Part shown: piece by piece, positions 25,863 to 33,100 of the stretch
Layout: each line of letters begins with the position of its first letter
How positions within the stretch are numbered: position 1 is the stretch's first letter
From: Lachnospiraceae bacterium
Lineage (GTDB): Bacteria > Bacillota > Clostridia > Lachnospirales > Lachnospiraceae
DNA length: 33,198 bases
Reading direction: 5' to 3'
Assembly: GCA_910575555.1 (NCBI GenBank)
Contig: CAJTFX010000044.1
Location: 1-33,198 of the forward strand
Position numbers and translations under genes: made by a program
The notes under the pieces: model-generated
What the model was told of the DNA's origin: nothing
Database searches by the model: none
What the model saw: the letters and a program-made list of their open reading frames with translations, nothing else

Positions 25863-26026
25863 ATATTACTCCGGCGGTTAAATATCGCAGTATCTTACTT
25901 GCCCAAACCTCCATCTGTTGCGTTGTCATCAATCGCTGTAGCCCTCGCTACAGCTCAATCTTCTGCATTGCATATGAAAATTTGTTCTGCGTAATCTACT
26001 GCGATATTTAACCGCCGGAGTAATAT
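25863..26026. mobile_element. MITE-like element with perfect 30-bp terminal inverted repeats
   Basis: 25863-25892 and 25997-26026 are perfect 30-base inverted repeats (inner core CCGGCGGTTAAATATCGCAG and its complement) enclosing 104 bases with no coding frame. The interior contains the hairpin GCTGTAG-CCCTCG-CTACAGC. The outer ends are AT-rich (ATATTACT/AGTAATAT), so a TA or AT target duplication cannot be separated from the repeat. The size (164 bases) and structure are those of a non-autonomous transposable element. Confidence 0.75.
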
Positions 26027-26209
26027 AATTGAAATATAATTGAATAAGAAAGAACCCAATGCAAAACAAGAGGTGAAAGATACAGATATAAGATATAGGA
26101 TATATAAATATAGAACAATATAAATGGAAAGTAAATAATAATGGAAAGACAAGAATGTGTAATCGTATGGCATAGGCAGCATTCCAACAGGTAACCAGCC
26201 TTTTCGTGT

Positions 26210-26259
26210 ATCCTGGAACCCCGTATTTTGGGCTTCCGGGATTTTTTTAGTTGGAAGTT
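26210..26259 (+). terminator. Possible terminator in the gene-poor region
   Basis: CCTGGAACCC and GGGCTTCCGGG form an imperfect stem followed by a run of seven T. No gene directly upstream is recognised. Confidence 0.4.
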
Positions 26260-26733
26260 GTACGCACAAAAGATTAGAAACGGTTACCATCAGTAATAAT
26301 TAAATGTTGCTGTCAGTTGTAAAAAATAATAAATAATAAATGATAAATGATTATGACAGTTGGAAGAAGATGCCAGAAAACAGTATTTGAATTACATATT
26401 ATAGCTGTGATACACAGCCATGCAGCATGGAACTTGTTTTTCAAATTGGTTGGAATTATGCTTAAATTCCAATTTCCAGATGGTGTAATGGACGTTCAGG
26501 GAGAGTCAGAGGTTTCCAATTCTGCGGCAGGATATTTAGATTTTACAGAGGCAGGGACAATAGAATAAGAATAAAAGAAACTAACAGTGAAAACGGTAAT
26601 GCAAATTTGTCACGAAATATAAAATCTGCTTAGCTTTGTTCCAGAGCAGAACAGGGAGGAACTGAGACAGAAAAAATTTTTTGAAAAAAGGAATACATAA
26701 AATATAAGGGTTTCCAATATCCAAAAACGGAAA

Positions 26734-26901
26734 TTAGCCCTTCCTGTCAATAATATCACAGATAATCTGCTGTATACGGGTCAGCTGTGTACCGCTTAAT
26801 CCGGTGATTTCAATATAATTCCTGTCGTCCAGTTCCAACAGATAATCTGGACTCATAGAAAAGAACTGTAAGATTTTAACCAGCCTTTCAATTTCTATCA
26901 T
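26734..26901 (-). pseudogene. C-terminal remnant of an XRE-type regulator
   Basis: The last about 55 residues (IERLVKILQFFSMSPDYLLE, then IEITGLSGTQLTRIQQII) match the C-terminal part of short XRE repressors, in which the HTH is followed by a FxxSxDYLLxL motif. The N-terminal HTH proper is missing; upstream codons are low-complexity sequence that runs into the promoter of the divergent WYL gene. It is probably a truncated phage-type repressor. Confidence 0.5.
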
Positions 26902-26941
26902 GCAGAAATAAAAATTTTTATATATAAGCAAAAAGATTTCC

Positions 26942-26964
26942 AGAACGTCATAATATGTCGTTCT
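26942..26964. promoter_or_regulatory. Palindromic operator candidate 1 (CATAATATG core)
   Basis: The arms AGAACGTCAT (26942-26951) and ATGTCGTTCT (26955-26964) flank AAT; one T-T pair breaks the symmetry. A TATGGT box starts 17 bases after CATAAT (26972-26977), just ahead of the WYL gene. It shares core and geometry with 29549-29575. Confidence 0.6.
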
Positions 26965-27001
26965 CATACAGTATGGTATAGCTGTAACGGAGGTCGGGTA
27001 G

Positions 27002-27733
27002 ATGGCAAAGGCGGATAAGGTAACCCGGATTATGATAATGTATGAAGCCATGCGCAGGGGGAGGGCAATCCATAAGAAAGCTTTCTGCATGGAATATGGA
27101 ATCTCCGAACGTACATTTGAAAGGGATATAGCGAAAATCAGGACATTCTTAAGCGAAAATTATAGCGGGCAGGAAGCTGAGTATATCCGTTCCAGAAATA
27201 GATATCAAATGTTGGGGAGCCGTGAAAATGGAGAACTGTCCTTCTCAGAACTGGCACTGATCCTTAAGATAGTAAAAAGCGGACAGGCATTGGAAAAGAA
27301 TGAATTTGAAGGGCTTACAAGGAGCCTGCAGTCTGTAATGGAGAAAAGGAAAAAAGAAACAGCTCAGAAATTTATTCAGCAGGAAATCAGCCAGTATGAG
27401 GAAAAGGAAGGACAGGAAGCCTTTTTAAAGCTGTTTGGCGATTTGTTGGAATGTATTTCAGAGCGGAACGTCATCCGTTTAGAGATGAAAGGAAAATGTC
27501 AGAGAGAGAAAATGATTCGGTTTTATCCAGTTGCAATGGAATGTCAGGAAGGAGAATTTTATCTTTTGGGCTACCAGAAGGAACAGGAACTTTCTGTATT
27601 TCTGCTGGATGAAATAGAATCCTTCCAGATAGCCATCCAAAAATATGATAAGGAAATTGCAAGGAAGTACAGTTACCAGAAAGGGAAAGAACTATGTAAG
27701 AAATTGCAGGAGAAAAGGAGAGGAAAAACATGA
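27002..27733 (+). CDS. WYL-domain transcriptional regulator (first)
   Basis: Ligand-responsive transcription factor, 243 aa. The N-terminus is a winged HTH (KKAFCMEYGISERTFERDIA) as in DeoR/WYL regulators. A helical linker follows, then a WYL-type SH3-like domain (about 145-215) with VIRLEMKGK, RFYPVAME and GEFYLLGYQ, the last replacing the classical WYL triplet. The C-terminal WCX extension seen in longer members is missing. GGAGGT at 26989-26994 is 7 bases from ATG. Palindrome 1 lies about 40 bases upstream, which suggests autoregulation. WYL proteins of this kind control BREX, CBASS and CRISPR loci elsewhere. Here it heads a unit encoding a glycine-zipper protein. Confidence 0.85.
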   Translation: MAKADKVTRIMIMYEAMRRGRAIHKKAFCMEYGISERTFERDIAKIRTFLSENYSGQEAEYIRSRNRYQMLGSRENGELSFSELALILKIVKSGQALEKNEFEGLTRSLQSVMEKRKKETAQKFIQQEISQYEEKEGQEAFLKLFGDLLECISERNVIRLEMKGKCQREKMIRFYPVAMECQEGEFYLLGYQKEQELSVFLLDEIESFQIAIQKYDKEIARKYSYQKGKELCKKLQEKRRGKT

Positions 27734-27833
27734 AACGAATGAAATTCCCATTCCCTCAATGAAGGATGATATTGCGAAACTGGAAAAGGAGTATAAAGAA
27801 CGGAAATTCAAGTGTGCCTCCAGAGGCAGGTAA
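27730..27833 (+). other. Two overlapping micro-ORFs after the first WYL gene
   Basis: After AGGAG-rich sequence an ATG at 27730 opens a 10-codon peptide (MKRMKFPFPQ). Its stop overlaps as ATGA with a second frame (27759-27833), MKDDIAKLEKEYKERKFKC and 5 more residues. Together they look like the N-terminus of a small protein broken by one frameshift, or a coupled leader. A third start (27850) with a strong ribosome binding site follows. Confidence 0.35.
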
Positions 27834-27849
27834 ACAGGAGGAAAATTGG

Positions 27850-28311
27850 ATGGGAGAAAGAAAGATGTATTACGAGAAAGACTCAGATATGGGGTCTGTG
27901 GGTGGTAAACAGAAAAAGGATGAAAGCACTGTGGATGGACTAACGGTGAAAGAAGCAGCAAAAGTCCAGGAGATATGGGAACGTTTTTTAGCAGCATACA
28001 AAGAGAGCGGCCAGGAACAGAAAGAATTTATCTGGTTAGAACGCCAGCTTAAGAGAGAACTCCCGGAGAAACCACAGGATGAAATCCATAAGATGAAAGA
28101 GGAGATTGTCACCTCTATCCGGGAATATGATACAGATTTACAGGATATGGCAAAGCAGATGGAAAGCGGCAGGACGAAGGAACGGTGGTTCGCTGACCGT
28201 CTGGAGGAAGCAGCAAAAGGGGTGGCAGTCAATAGGTATGGGGATTACCTGAACCAAATTAATACTGCAATGGAAGATGCAAATATCCAAATGATGAGAA
28301 AACTGTTATGA
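27850..28311 (+). CDS. Hypothetical helical protein upstream of the glycine-zipper gene
   Basis: A charged, mostly helical protein of 153 aa with no recognised domain. It has a Gly/Lys/Asp-rich start, then long amphipathic helices (VKEAAKVQEIWERFLAAYK and DEIHKMKEEIVTSIREYDTD). The frame is open from 27766, but AGGAGG at 27836-27841, 8 bases before ATG 27850, fixes the start. The stop overlaps the next start as ATGA, and the following gene has no ribosome binding site of its own, so the two are translationally coupled. They may be two halves of one ancestral protein. A role as a partner or chaperone of the downstream membrane-type protein is inference. Confidence 0.65.
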   Translation: MGERKMYYEKDSDMGSVGGKQKKDESTVDGLTVKEAAKVQEIWERFLAAYKESGQEQKEFIWLERQLKRELPEKPQDEIHKMKEEIVTSIREYDTDLQDMAKQMESGRTKERWFADRLEEAAKGVAVNRYGDYLNQINTAMEDANIQMMRKLL

Positions 28312-29411
28312 GGATGGACGGAGAAGTCAAAGAATGCATCAATCTGGATGGGTTTATTGCAGAGCAGCATCAGGTAAACAGCTTTAATGCAAGGGCAGCA
28401 TTACAAAAATCTGGATTTTATGCAGAGATACCAAAGGAAGGAGAGGCGTACGGAAAAAATTCCTTTGATGTGGTAATCCAAAACAAAAGCGAAGCAAAGG
28501 AAATTGTGCATCAATATCAATTTAAATTTGGGAAAGATGTAAGGTCTACCATTGAACTGTTCAGACGGGGCAATTACAACAATCAGAGAATGGTGGTTCC
28601 TGCGGATCAAGTGGAGGAAGTGCAGAGGGCATTCCCAAATAAGACGGTAACAGCATATATTGGCGGTACGGATAAAGTAGGAATTACATCTGACCTGCTG
28701 ACAAAAAAAGCGGTCAGGCAGATGCAGACAGAAGCTCAGGAAACAGGCGTAATCCCAAAGACAGACTGGAATGTGTACAATACCAGGGAACTTGCCATTA
28801 ACCTGGGGAAACAAGCTGGTGTGGCTGGGGTGCAGGCTGCATTGTTTACCACTGGAATCAGCCTGGCAGGACAGGTACTCAGCGGGAAAGAGATTGACGG
28901 GGACGAAGTGGTGGAAACTGCTTTGCGGACAGGGGCGGATACAGGTGTGAAAGCAGCGGCAGGAGGCGCGCTGACGGTGGCTTCAGAAAAGGGCATCCTT
29001 TCTATCTTGCCAAAATCCATGGCGCCGGGAACTATTACAAGGATTGCCTGTGTTGCTGTGGAAAATGTGAAAATTCTCTGGAAAGTTGCGAAAGGGAATT
29101 TAACCTTGAGGGAGAGCTTAGAACATATGGGCAGAACCAGTACAGTTATGGTTTCCGGTTTGGTCTGTGCTGGAGTCGGGGCAGGGATTGGGACAGCAGC
29201 CTTTGGATGGATACCGATTATAGGTTCAATTATCGGTGGAGTAATGGGCGGCATTATGGGGTACACCGCTGGAAGCACAGTTGGGGAGAAAGTAATCAAT
29301 GGTGGGAAAAAGGTTGCGGAAAAGGGAAAGGAAGTTGTGGAGCGGGTCTGGGAAAGCGTGAATGAATTTGGAGGGAAAGTTCTGGATGGAATCTGCTCTT
29401 TGTTCTGGTAA
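28308..29411 (+). CDS. Glycine-zipper protein with possible nuclease-like N-terminal core
   Basis: Protein of 367 aa, function unknown. Residues about 40-110 contain FDVVIQN (Asp54) and HQYQFKFG (Gln71, Lys73), a spacing resembling the D...QxK variant of the PD-(D/E)XK fold, followed by RRGNYNNQRMVVPADQVEEV. Residues about 155-250 are Ala/Gly-rich helices. Residues about 284-330 form a clear glycine zipper (AGVGAGIGTAAFGWIPIIGS, then GGVMGGIMGYTAGSTVG) able to insert in or deform membranes. No signal peptide is present. An alternative start is ATG 28314. It overlaps the upstream gene by 4 bases. The nuclease reading is tentative; a purely structural alpha/beta domain is equally possible. Confidence 0.65.
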   Translation: MRMDGEVKECINLDGFIAEQHQVNSFNARAALQKSGFYAEIPKEGEAYGKNSFDVVIQNKSEAKEIVHQYQFKFGKDVRSTIELFRRGNYNNQRMVVPADQVEEVQRAFPNKTVTAYIGGTDKVGITSDLLTKKAVRQMQTEAQETGVIPKTDWNVYNTRELAINLGKQAGVAGVQAALFTTGISLAGQVLSGKEIDGDEVVETALRTGADTGVKAAAGGALTVASEKGILSILPKSMAPGTITRIACVAVENVKILWKVAKGNLTLRESLEHMGRTSTVMVSGLVCAGVGAGIGTAAFGWIPIIGSIIGGVMGGIMGYTAGSTVGEKVINGGKKVAEKGKEVVERVWESVNEFGGKVLDGICSLFW

Positions 29412-29682
29412 TCATTCAAAATACAGGAGGATAGGAAATGGAATAATTAATAATGTCTCTGCCAAAAAAATGTATATTCTGTCAAGATGGAATGTCGGAT
29501 CTATTAGGTAAAATCAGGGCAGGAATATGGAAGTACCAGTCTTTTCATTAACAATGACATAATATGTCATTGTTAGGGTGTATGATGAGGTAAATACGAG
29601 AAGAGAATTGGAAAATATGTTAGGAAGAAATGCATAAAAGAATGGCATGGTACAGAAAAAGAAAAGCGGAGAGGGAAATGAT
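29412..29682. other. Intergenic region with a palindrome and a 32-codon reading frame
   Basis: An AGGAGG at 29425-29430 is followed by an ATG that terminates after two codons. A frame at 29453-29551 reads SLPKKCIFCQDGMSDLLGK and ends at the left arm of palindrome 2; its KxCxxC start could be a zinc-ribbon relic. No complete gene is supported. Confidence 0.35.
29549..29575. promoter_or_regulatory. Palindromic operator candidate 2 (CATAATATG core)
   Basis: The 12-base arms TAACAATGACAT (29549-29560) and ATGTCATTGTTA (29564-29575) are perfect complements around AAT. CATAAT (29558-29563) is followed after 17 bases by TATGAT (29581-29586), the same arrangement as at 26942-26977. Confidence 0.7.
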
Positions 29683-29922
29683 ATGAGAGAGAAAATGCTG
29701 GAACAATTAAAAGAGGAAGAAAGGGAACAAAGACATGAAGTATATGAAGAAAAGCTGGAGGATGCTGTGAAAGAAATATCTCAGCTTGTTTTAGGAGAGA
29801 GATGGAAAGAAATCGAGGAAAGAGTTGAGAATATTATGGATATGGTGCAGAAGATGGCTTTTACAGAAGGTTACATTTATGCAATTGCAACACTGGAAGA
29901 AGGATTAACAAATATGGTATAA
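29683..29922 (+). CDS. Small coiled-coil protein
   Basis: A protein of 79 aa, almost entirely Glu/Lys-rich helix with heptad-like spacing (LEDAVKEISQLVLGERWKEI, ERVENIMDMVQKM) and a short hydrophobic C-terminus. No known family recognised. The frame is open from 29647, but the first ATG lacks a ribosome binding site; a purine-rich GGAGAGGG precedes ATG 29683. It is the first gene after palindrome 2 and lies 33 bases upstream of the second WYL gene, so probably co-transcribed. Confidence 0.6.
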   Translation: MREKMLEQLKEEEREQRHEVYEEKLEDAVKEISQLVLGERWKEIEERVENIMDMVQKMAFTEGYIYAIATLEEGLTNMV

Positions 29923-29955
29923 TATATTTGGAAGAAAAGATGTTTGGAGGTTATT

Positions 29956-30897
29956 ATGGATCATGGAAAAACACAAAGAGTTCTTTCTATTTATACCAGA
30001 TTGACAGGGGGCTATCTGATTAACAAGGCAGAGGAAGCGCAAAATTATGGTGTAAATGAGAGAACAATCCAGAGAGATATTGATGATATCAGAGATTTTA
30101 TGGAATCGGAGACCGAGAATACAGGGATTATCAATTACGTGCCATATAATCGCGTGGATAAGGGATTCCATATGGAACAGGTTGATCAGCCGAAGCTGAC
30201 AAATGGAGAAATTCTTGCAATTTGTAAAATATTGCTTGACAGCAGGGCTTTTCCCAAAGGAGAAATGTCAGACATCTTAGATAAGCTGATTTCCTACTGC
30301 GTTTCAGAACAGAATCAAAAGCAGGTAACAGAATTGATAAGAAACGAGGAATTTCATTATGTGGAGCCAAGGCATAAAACAAATTTTTTGGATACCATGT
30401 GGGAGATTGGACAGGCAATCAGAAATTGCCAATACATAGAAATGGATTATTTTAGGATGAAAGACAAAACTGTGGTAAAGCGGAAGGTAAAACCGGTTGC
30501 AATCATGTTTTCCGAGTATTATTTTTATCTGACGGCGTTTATTGAGGACAAAGAGGTTTTGAAAGATTTTGATGTCCTAAATGATTCTTTTCCCACCATC
30601 TACCGGATCGATCGCATCAAAGATCTGCGTGTTTTAGAGGAAAAGTTCCATATCCCCTACAGCAGTCGGTTTGAAGAAGGAGAGTTTCGAAAAAGAGTCC
30701 AGTTTATGTATGGCGGAAAGTTGCAGAGGATAAAATTCAAATATTTTGGCAATGATATTGACGCTGTTTTGGATAGGCTTCCTACAGCAAAAATTTTAAA
30801 AGAGGAGGAGGGCGTTTATACGTTCAGCGCCGAGGTTTTTGGCAAAGGGGTTGACATGTGGCTCAGAAGTCAGGAAGAAATGGTAGAACTTTTATGA
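29956..30897 (+). CDS. WYL-domain transcriptional regulator (second, with WCX domain)
   Basis: Full-length WYL regulator of 313 aa. It has an N-terminal HTH (NKAEEAQNYGVNERTIQRDI), a linker helical region, a WYL domain (about 150-225, with IEMDYFRMKD, VKPVAIMFSEYYFYLTAF and YRIDRIKDLRVLEE) and a C-terminal WCX domain (KRVQFMYGGKLQRIKFKY, then VFGKGVDMWLRSQ). A TTG at 29944 extends the frame, but GGAGG at 29946-29950 is correctly placed for ATG 29956. The dynamin genes follow after 33 bases. With the first WYL protein and two related palindromes, it probably senses a ligand and controls the island. Confidence 0.92.
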   Translation: MDHGKTQRVLSIYTRLTGGYLINKAEEAQNYGVNERTIQRDIDDIRDFMESETENTGIINYVPYNRVDKGFHMEQVDQPKLTNGEILAICKILLDSRAFPKGEMSDILDKLISYCVSEQNQKQVTELIRNEEFHYVEPRHKTNFLDTMWEIGQAIRNCQYIEMDYFRMKDKTVVKRKVKPVAIMFSEYYFYLTAFIEDKEVLKDFDVLNDSFPTIYRIDRIKDLRVLEEKFHIPYSSRFEEGEFRKRVQFMYGGKLQRIKFKYFGNDIDAVLDRLPTAKILKEEEGVYTFSAEVFGKGVDMWLRSQEEMVELL

Positions 30898-30930
30898 CAA
30901 ACAGATAAAAAGGAAGAAACGGAGGAAAAA

Positions 30931-32529
30931 ATGGAAAAAATAGTACAGGCCCTAGAAGAAATTCAAGAGATGAACAATGTGTATGGAATTTCAAATGATT
31001 TAGCCAGTAAGACATTGGATGAGATGAAATATGCGAAGGTATGCACGCCTGTCATCGGAAAGTTCAGTTCCGGTAAGAGTGCATTGGTAAATACGATTTT
31101 AGGATACAACGGAAAACTGTTAAAGGAAAATATTACCCCGGAAACTGCAGTTCCTGCGGAAATTGTTTATTCTGAAGCTGAGGAATCTGTCATTGTCTTA
31201 GAAAATGATGGCCAGAGCAAGGAAATATCCCTGGGAGAGTTCAGAGATTATGAGGCGGATGCTTCAAAAGTAAAGAGCATGCGCCTCAATTTGAGCAACA
31301 GTTTCCTGGAGGAAATTCCAGATGTGATGCTGGTAGATATGCCTGGTTTCGAGTCGGGGTATGAAGTTCACAATAAAGCGATTGATAATTATCTCCCTCA
31401 AAGCCTGGCTTATATAATAGCATTTCCAGCAGACGATATGATTGTAAGAAGCAGCGTTGGGAATATATTGCGGGAATTGTGCCTGAACGATATGCCGCTT
31501 TGCGTTGTAATTACCAAATATGACAAACGTAATGATGAATTTGAGATGACCTTCCAGAAAATGAAAGAAAGTCTGAAACGCTACGTGGGGGAACGCAGTA
31601 TTCATTATTGCCGTACCAGCAGTTTTGAAGGAGAGGTTGAGGAGTTGGAGGAATTCCTGAAAGAAATTCAGAAGGAATCACAGCAAATTTTGGCAGGGAA
31701 ATTTGCAGGCGCTGCCAAAACAATCATAGAAAATACAGAAAATTACCTGAAAACTCTCCTTGCAAACAGCCAGTTATCGGAATCGGAACTGGCAGAACAG
31801 GAAGAGAAGCTGCAGAGACAATTACAGGGGATGGAAACGAAATTTTCCAGGGAACAGGGAGATTTTCAACTGGAAATTTCTTCCTGTGTACAGGAAATCC
31901 AGGATGACGTGCAGCGTGCCATGGAAGCAGAAGAATCCACCCTGATTACCATGGCCATGAATAACCAGAGCATCAACGAACATTTGAACAATGTTGTCCG
32001 CAGGGCAGTGACCGTAAGCGTGAAAAAAAGATTTCTTTCGAAAGTGGAAAAATATCTGAAAAGAGTTGCCAAATGCATGAACGAGGAATCTTTCGGGGAC
32101 GTTCATATTTCTTTTCATTATGATACGAAAAATCTGGGACAAGGCATTACCTCATCCGTTGTGGCAGTGGCAGCAGGCATTTTGCTGGGGCTGCCGATTT
32201 TAGGGGTAGTGGCGGCAATTGCCATGAAGTTCTTTGGGAACAGGAAGCGGGAAGAGGCGAAGCAGGAAATCAGGAGGAAACTGCAAAGCGAAGTGTTTCC
32301 AGAAGTGCTGTCTGAAGTAGGAAGCGGGATAGAGGCGGCAATTACAGAACAGATGAAACTTGTCAATACGTCTATTGAAGAGGAGATTAAGACTCAGCGA
32401 GAAACCATAGAAAAAGCAATGTCAGATGTCCGGGAACAGATAGAAGATGAGAATACCAGAAAAGAAGGGCTTGTCGCTGACATAGAAAGGGATTTAGAGA
32501 GGATAGGTGGACTCAAAGATGGCTTATGA
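30931..32529 (+). CDS. Bacterial dynamin-like GTPase 1
   Basis: Membrane-remodelling type GTPase, 532 aa. It has P-loop GKFSSGKS (43-50), switch I threonine in ENITPETAVP, G3 DMPG (136-139) and G4 TKYD (195-198), then long helical stalk segments (about 255-400). A hydrophobic hairpin (about 408-440, VVAVAAGILLGLPILGVVAA) suits membrane insertion as in bacterial dynamin-like proteins, and a coiled-coil tail follows. An AGGAAGAAACGGAGG purine stretch precedes ATG. The end overlaps the second dynamin gene by 11 bases, so the pair probably forms a hetero-oligomer. Known relatives include CrfC/LeoA-type proteins; some such pairs protect against phage. Confidence 0.92.
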   Translation: MEKIVQALEEIQEMNNVYGISNDLASKTLDEMKYAKVCTPVIGKFSSGKSALVNTILGYNGKLLKENITPETAVPAEIVYSEAEESVIVLENDGQSKEISLGEFRDYEADASKVKSMRLNLSNSFLEEIPDVMLVDMPGFESGYEVHNKAIDNYLPQSLAYIIAFPADDMIVRSSVGNILRELCLNDMPLCVVITKYDKRNDEFEMTFQKMKESLKRYVGERSIHYCRTSSFEGEVEELEEFLKEIQKESQQILAGKFAGAAKTIIENTENYLKTLLANSQLSESELAEQEEKLQRQLQGMETKFSREQGDFQLEISSCVQEIQDDVQRAMEAEESTLITMAMNNQSINEHLNNVVRRAVTVSVKKRFLSKVEKYLKRVAKCMNEESFGDVHISFHYDTKNLGQGITSSVVAVAAGILLGLPILGVVAAIAMKFFGNRKREEAKQEIRRKLQSEVFPEVLSEVGSGIEAAITEQMKLVNTSIEEEIKTQRETIEKAMSDVREQIEDENTRKEGLVADIERDLERIGGLKDGL

Positions 32530-33100
32530 TGAAGAAACATATGAAAAACTGGTGGGTAATTTCCAGTTATTGTGTAATATTATCCGGCAGAAATCCGAGG
32601 GGGAGCAGTTAAAGGTTGATTTATCCAGAATTGAGGAAATGATTCAGAAAAAGATACCAGACACATTGAAGGAAAATGCCCCGGAAGATTTTTATGAATT
32701 ATACATAAACTTTAAATCGGAGTATGAAAAATTCAGGGATTTTATTTTGTATGATAAATTGATTGGCAAAAATATTATTGCGCTGGGCGGCGGTTTTTCC
32801 AGCGGCAAGTCCAGTTTCTTAAACGCGTTAATGGGGAAACGGGTGCTTCCTGCGGATATCGACCCTTCCACATCAGTTCCTACCTATATTGTGAGTGGGG
32901 AGAAGCACGAGGTGTTAGGAATTAATGTGTTTGATGCAAAAGTGCAGATGCAGCCCAAAGATATTCGGAAAATTGCCCATGGATTCGGGGAACTGGAGGA
33001 TGAAGAGGAAGAAAAGGTGGCAGATGCGGTTACCCTTGGACATGTACTAGAGAATATCTTTTTTTCCACCCCATTACATAAATACAGCACTGACGCTTAA
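32519..33100 (+). pseudogene. Bacterial dynamin-like GTPase 2, truncated after the P-loop
   Basis: Only the first about 190 residues of a second dynamin-like GTPase remain. A helical N-terminus leads to the P-loop GGGFSSGKS (90-98) and a switch I threonine in DIDPSTSVPTY, then GHVLENIFFSTPLHKY. Here G3 (DTPG) should follow within a few residues, but the frame goes into STDA and a stop at 33098-33100. The following sequence (AT-rich, with two stem-loops and a strong ribosome binding site at the edge) is unlike a dynamin gene and is probably an inserted element. ATG 32519, with AGGTGG 8 bases upstream, is preferred to GTG 32507. Whether the 3' half survives right of the window is unknown. Confidence 0.8.

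Larger units (their letters stand above)
25515..26733. other. Gene-poor AT-rich stretch with a MITE-like element and gene debris
   Basis: No convincing complete gene is visible. Readable frames such as those at 25582-25932 (minus) and 26347-26568 (plus) lack ribosome binding sites and recognisable motifs. On the minus strand at about 25613-25560 a short frame reads KKEATAMFKQYDDIL before a stop, which could be a relic of a small DNA-binding protein. A MITE-like repeat lies at 25863-26026. An imperfect hairpin followed by seven T residues lies at about 26210-26259. Confidence 0.5.

Noticed and set aside
25582-25932. 116-codon minus-strand frame overlapping the MITE
   Set aside because: Its start lies inside the inverted-repeat element, it lacks motifs, and the region shows debris in other frames.
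25863-26026. CRISPR-like repeats
   Set aside because: Only two copies, in inverted rather than direct orientation, with one 104-base interior; this is a transposon-end structure. No direct-repeat array exists elsewhere in the window.
26347-26568. 73-codon plus-strand frame in the gene-poor region
   Set aside because: No ribosome binding site, no promoter and no recognisable family; kept only in the description of the gap.
28736-29419. 227-codon minus-strand frame opposite the glycine-zipper gene
   Set aside because: Pro/Thr/Ser-rich reading typical of the antisense of Gly/Val/Ala-rich coding DNA; no ribosome binding site.
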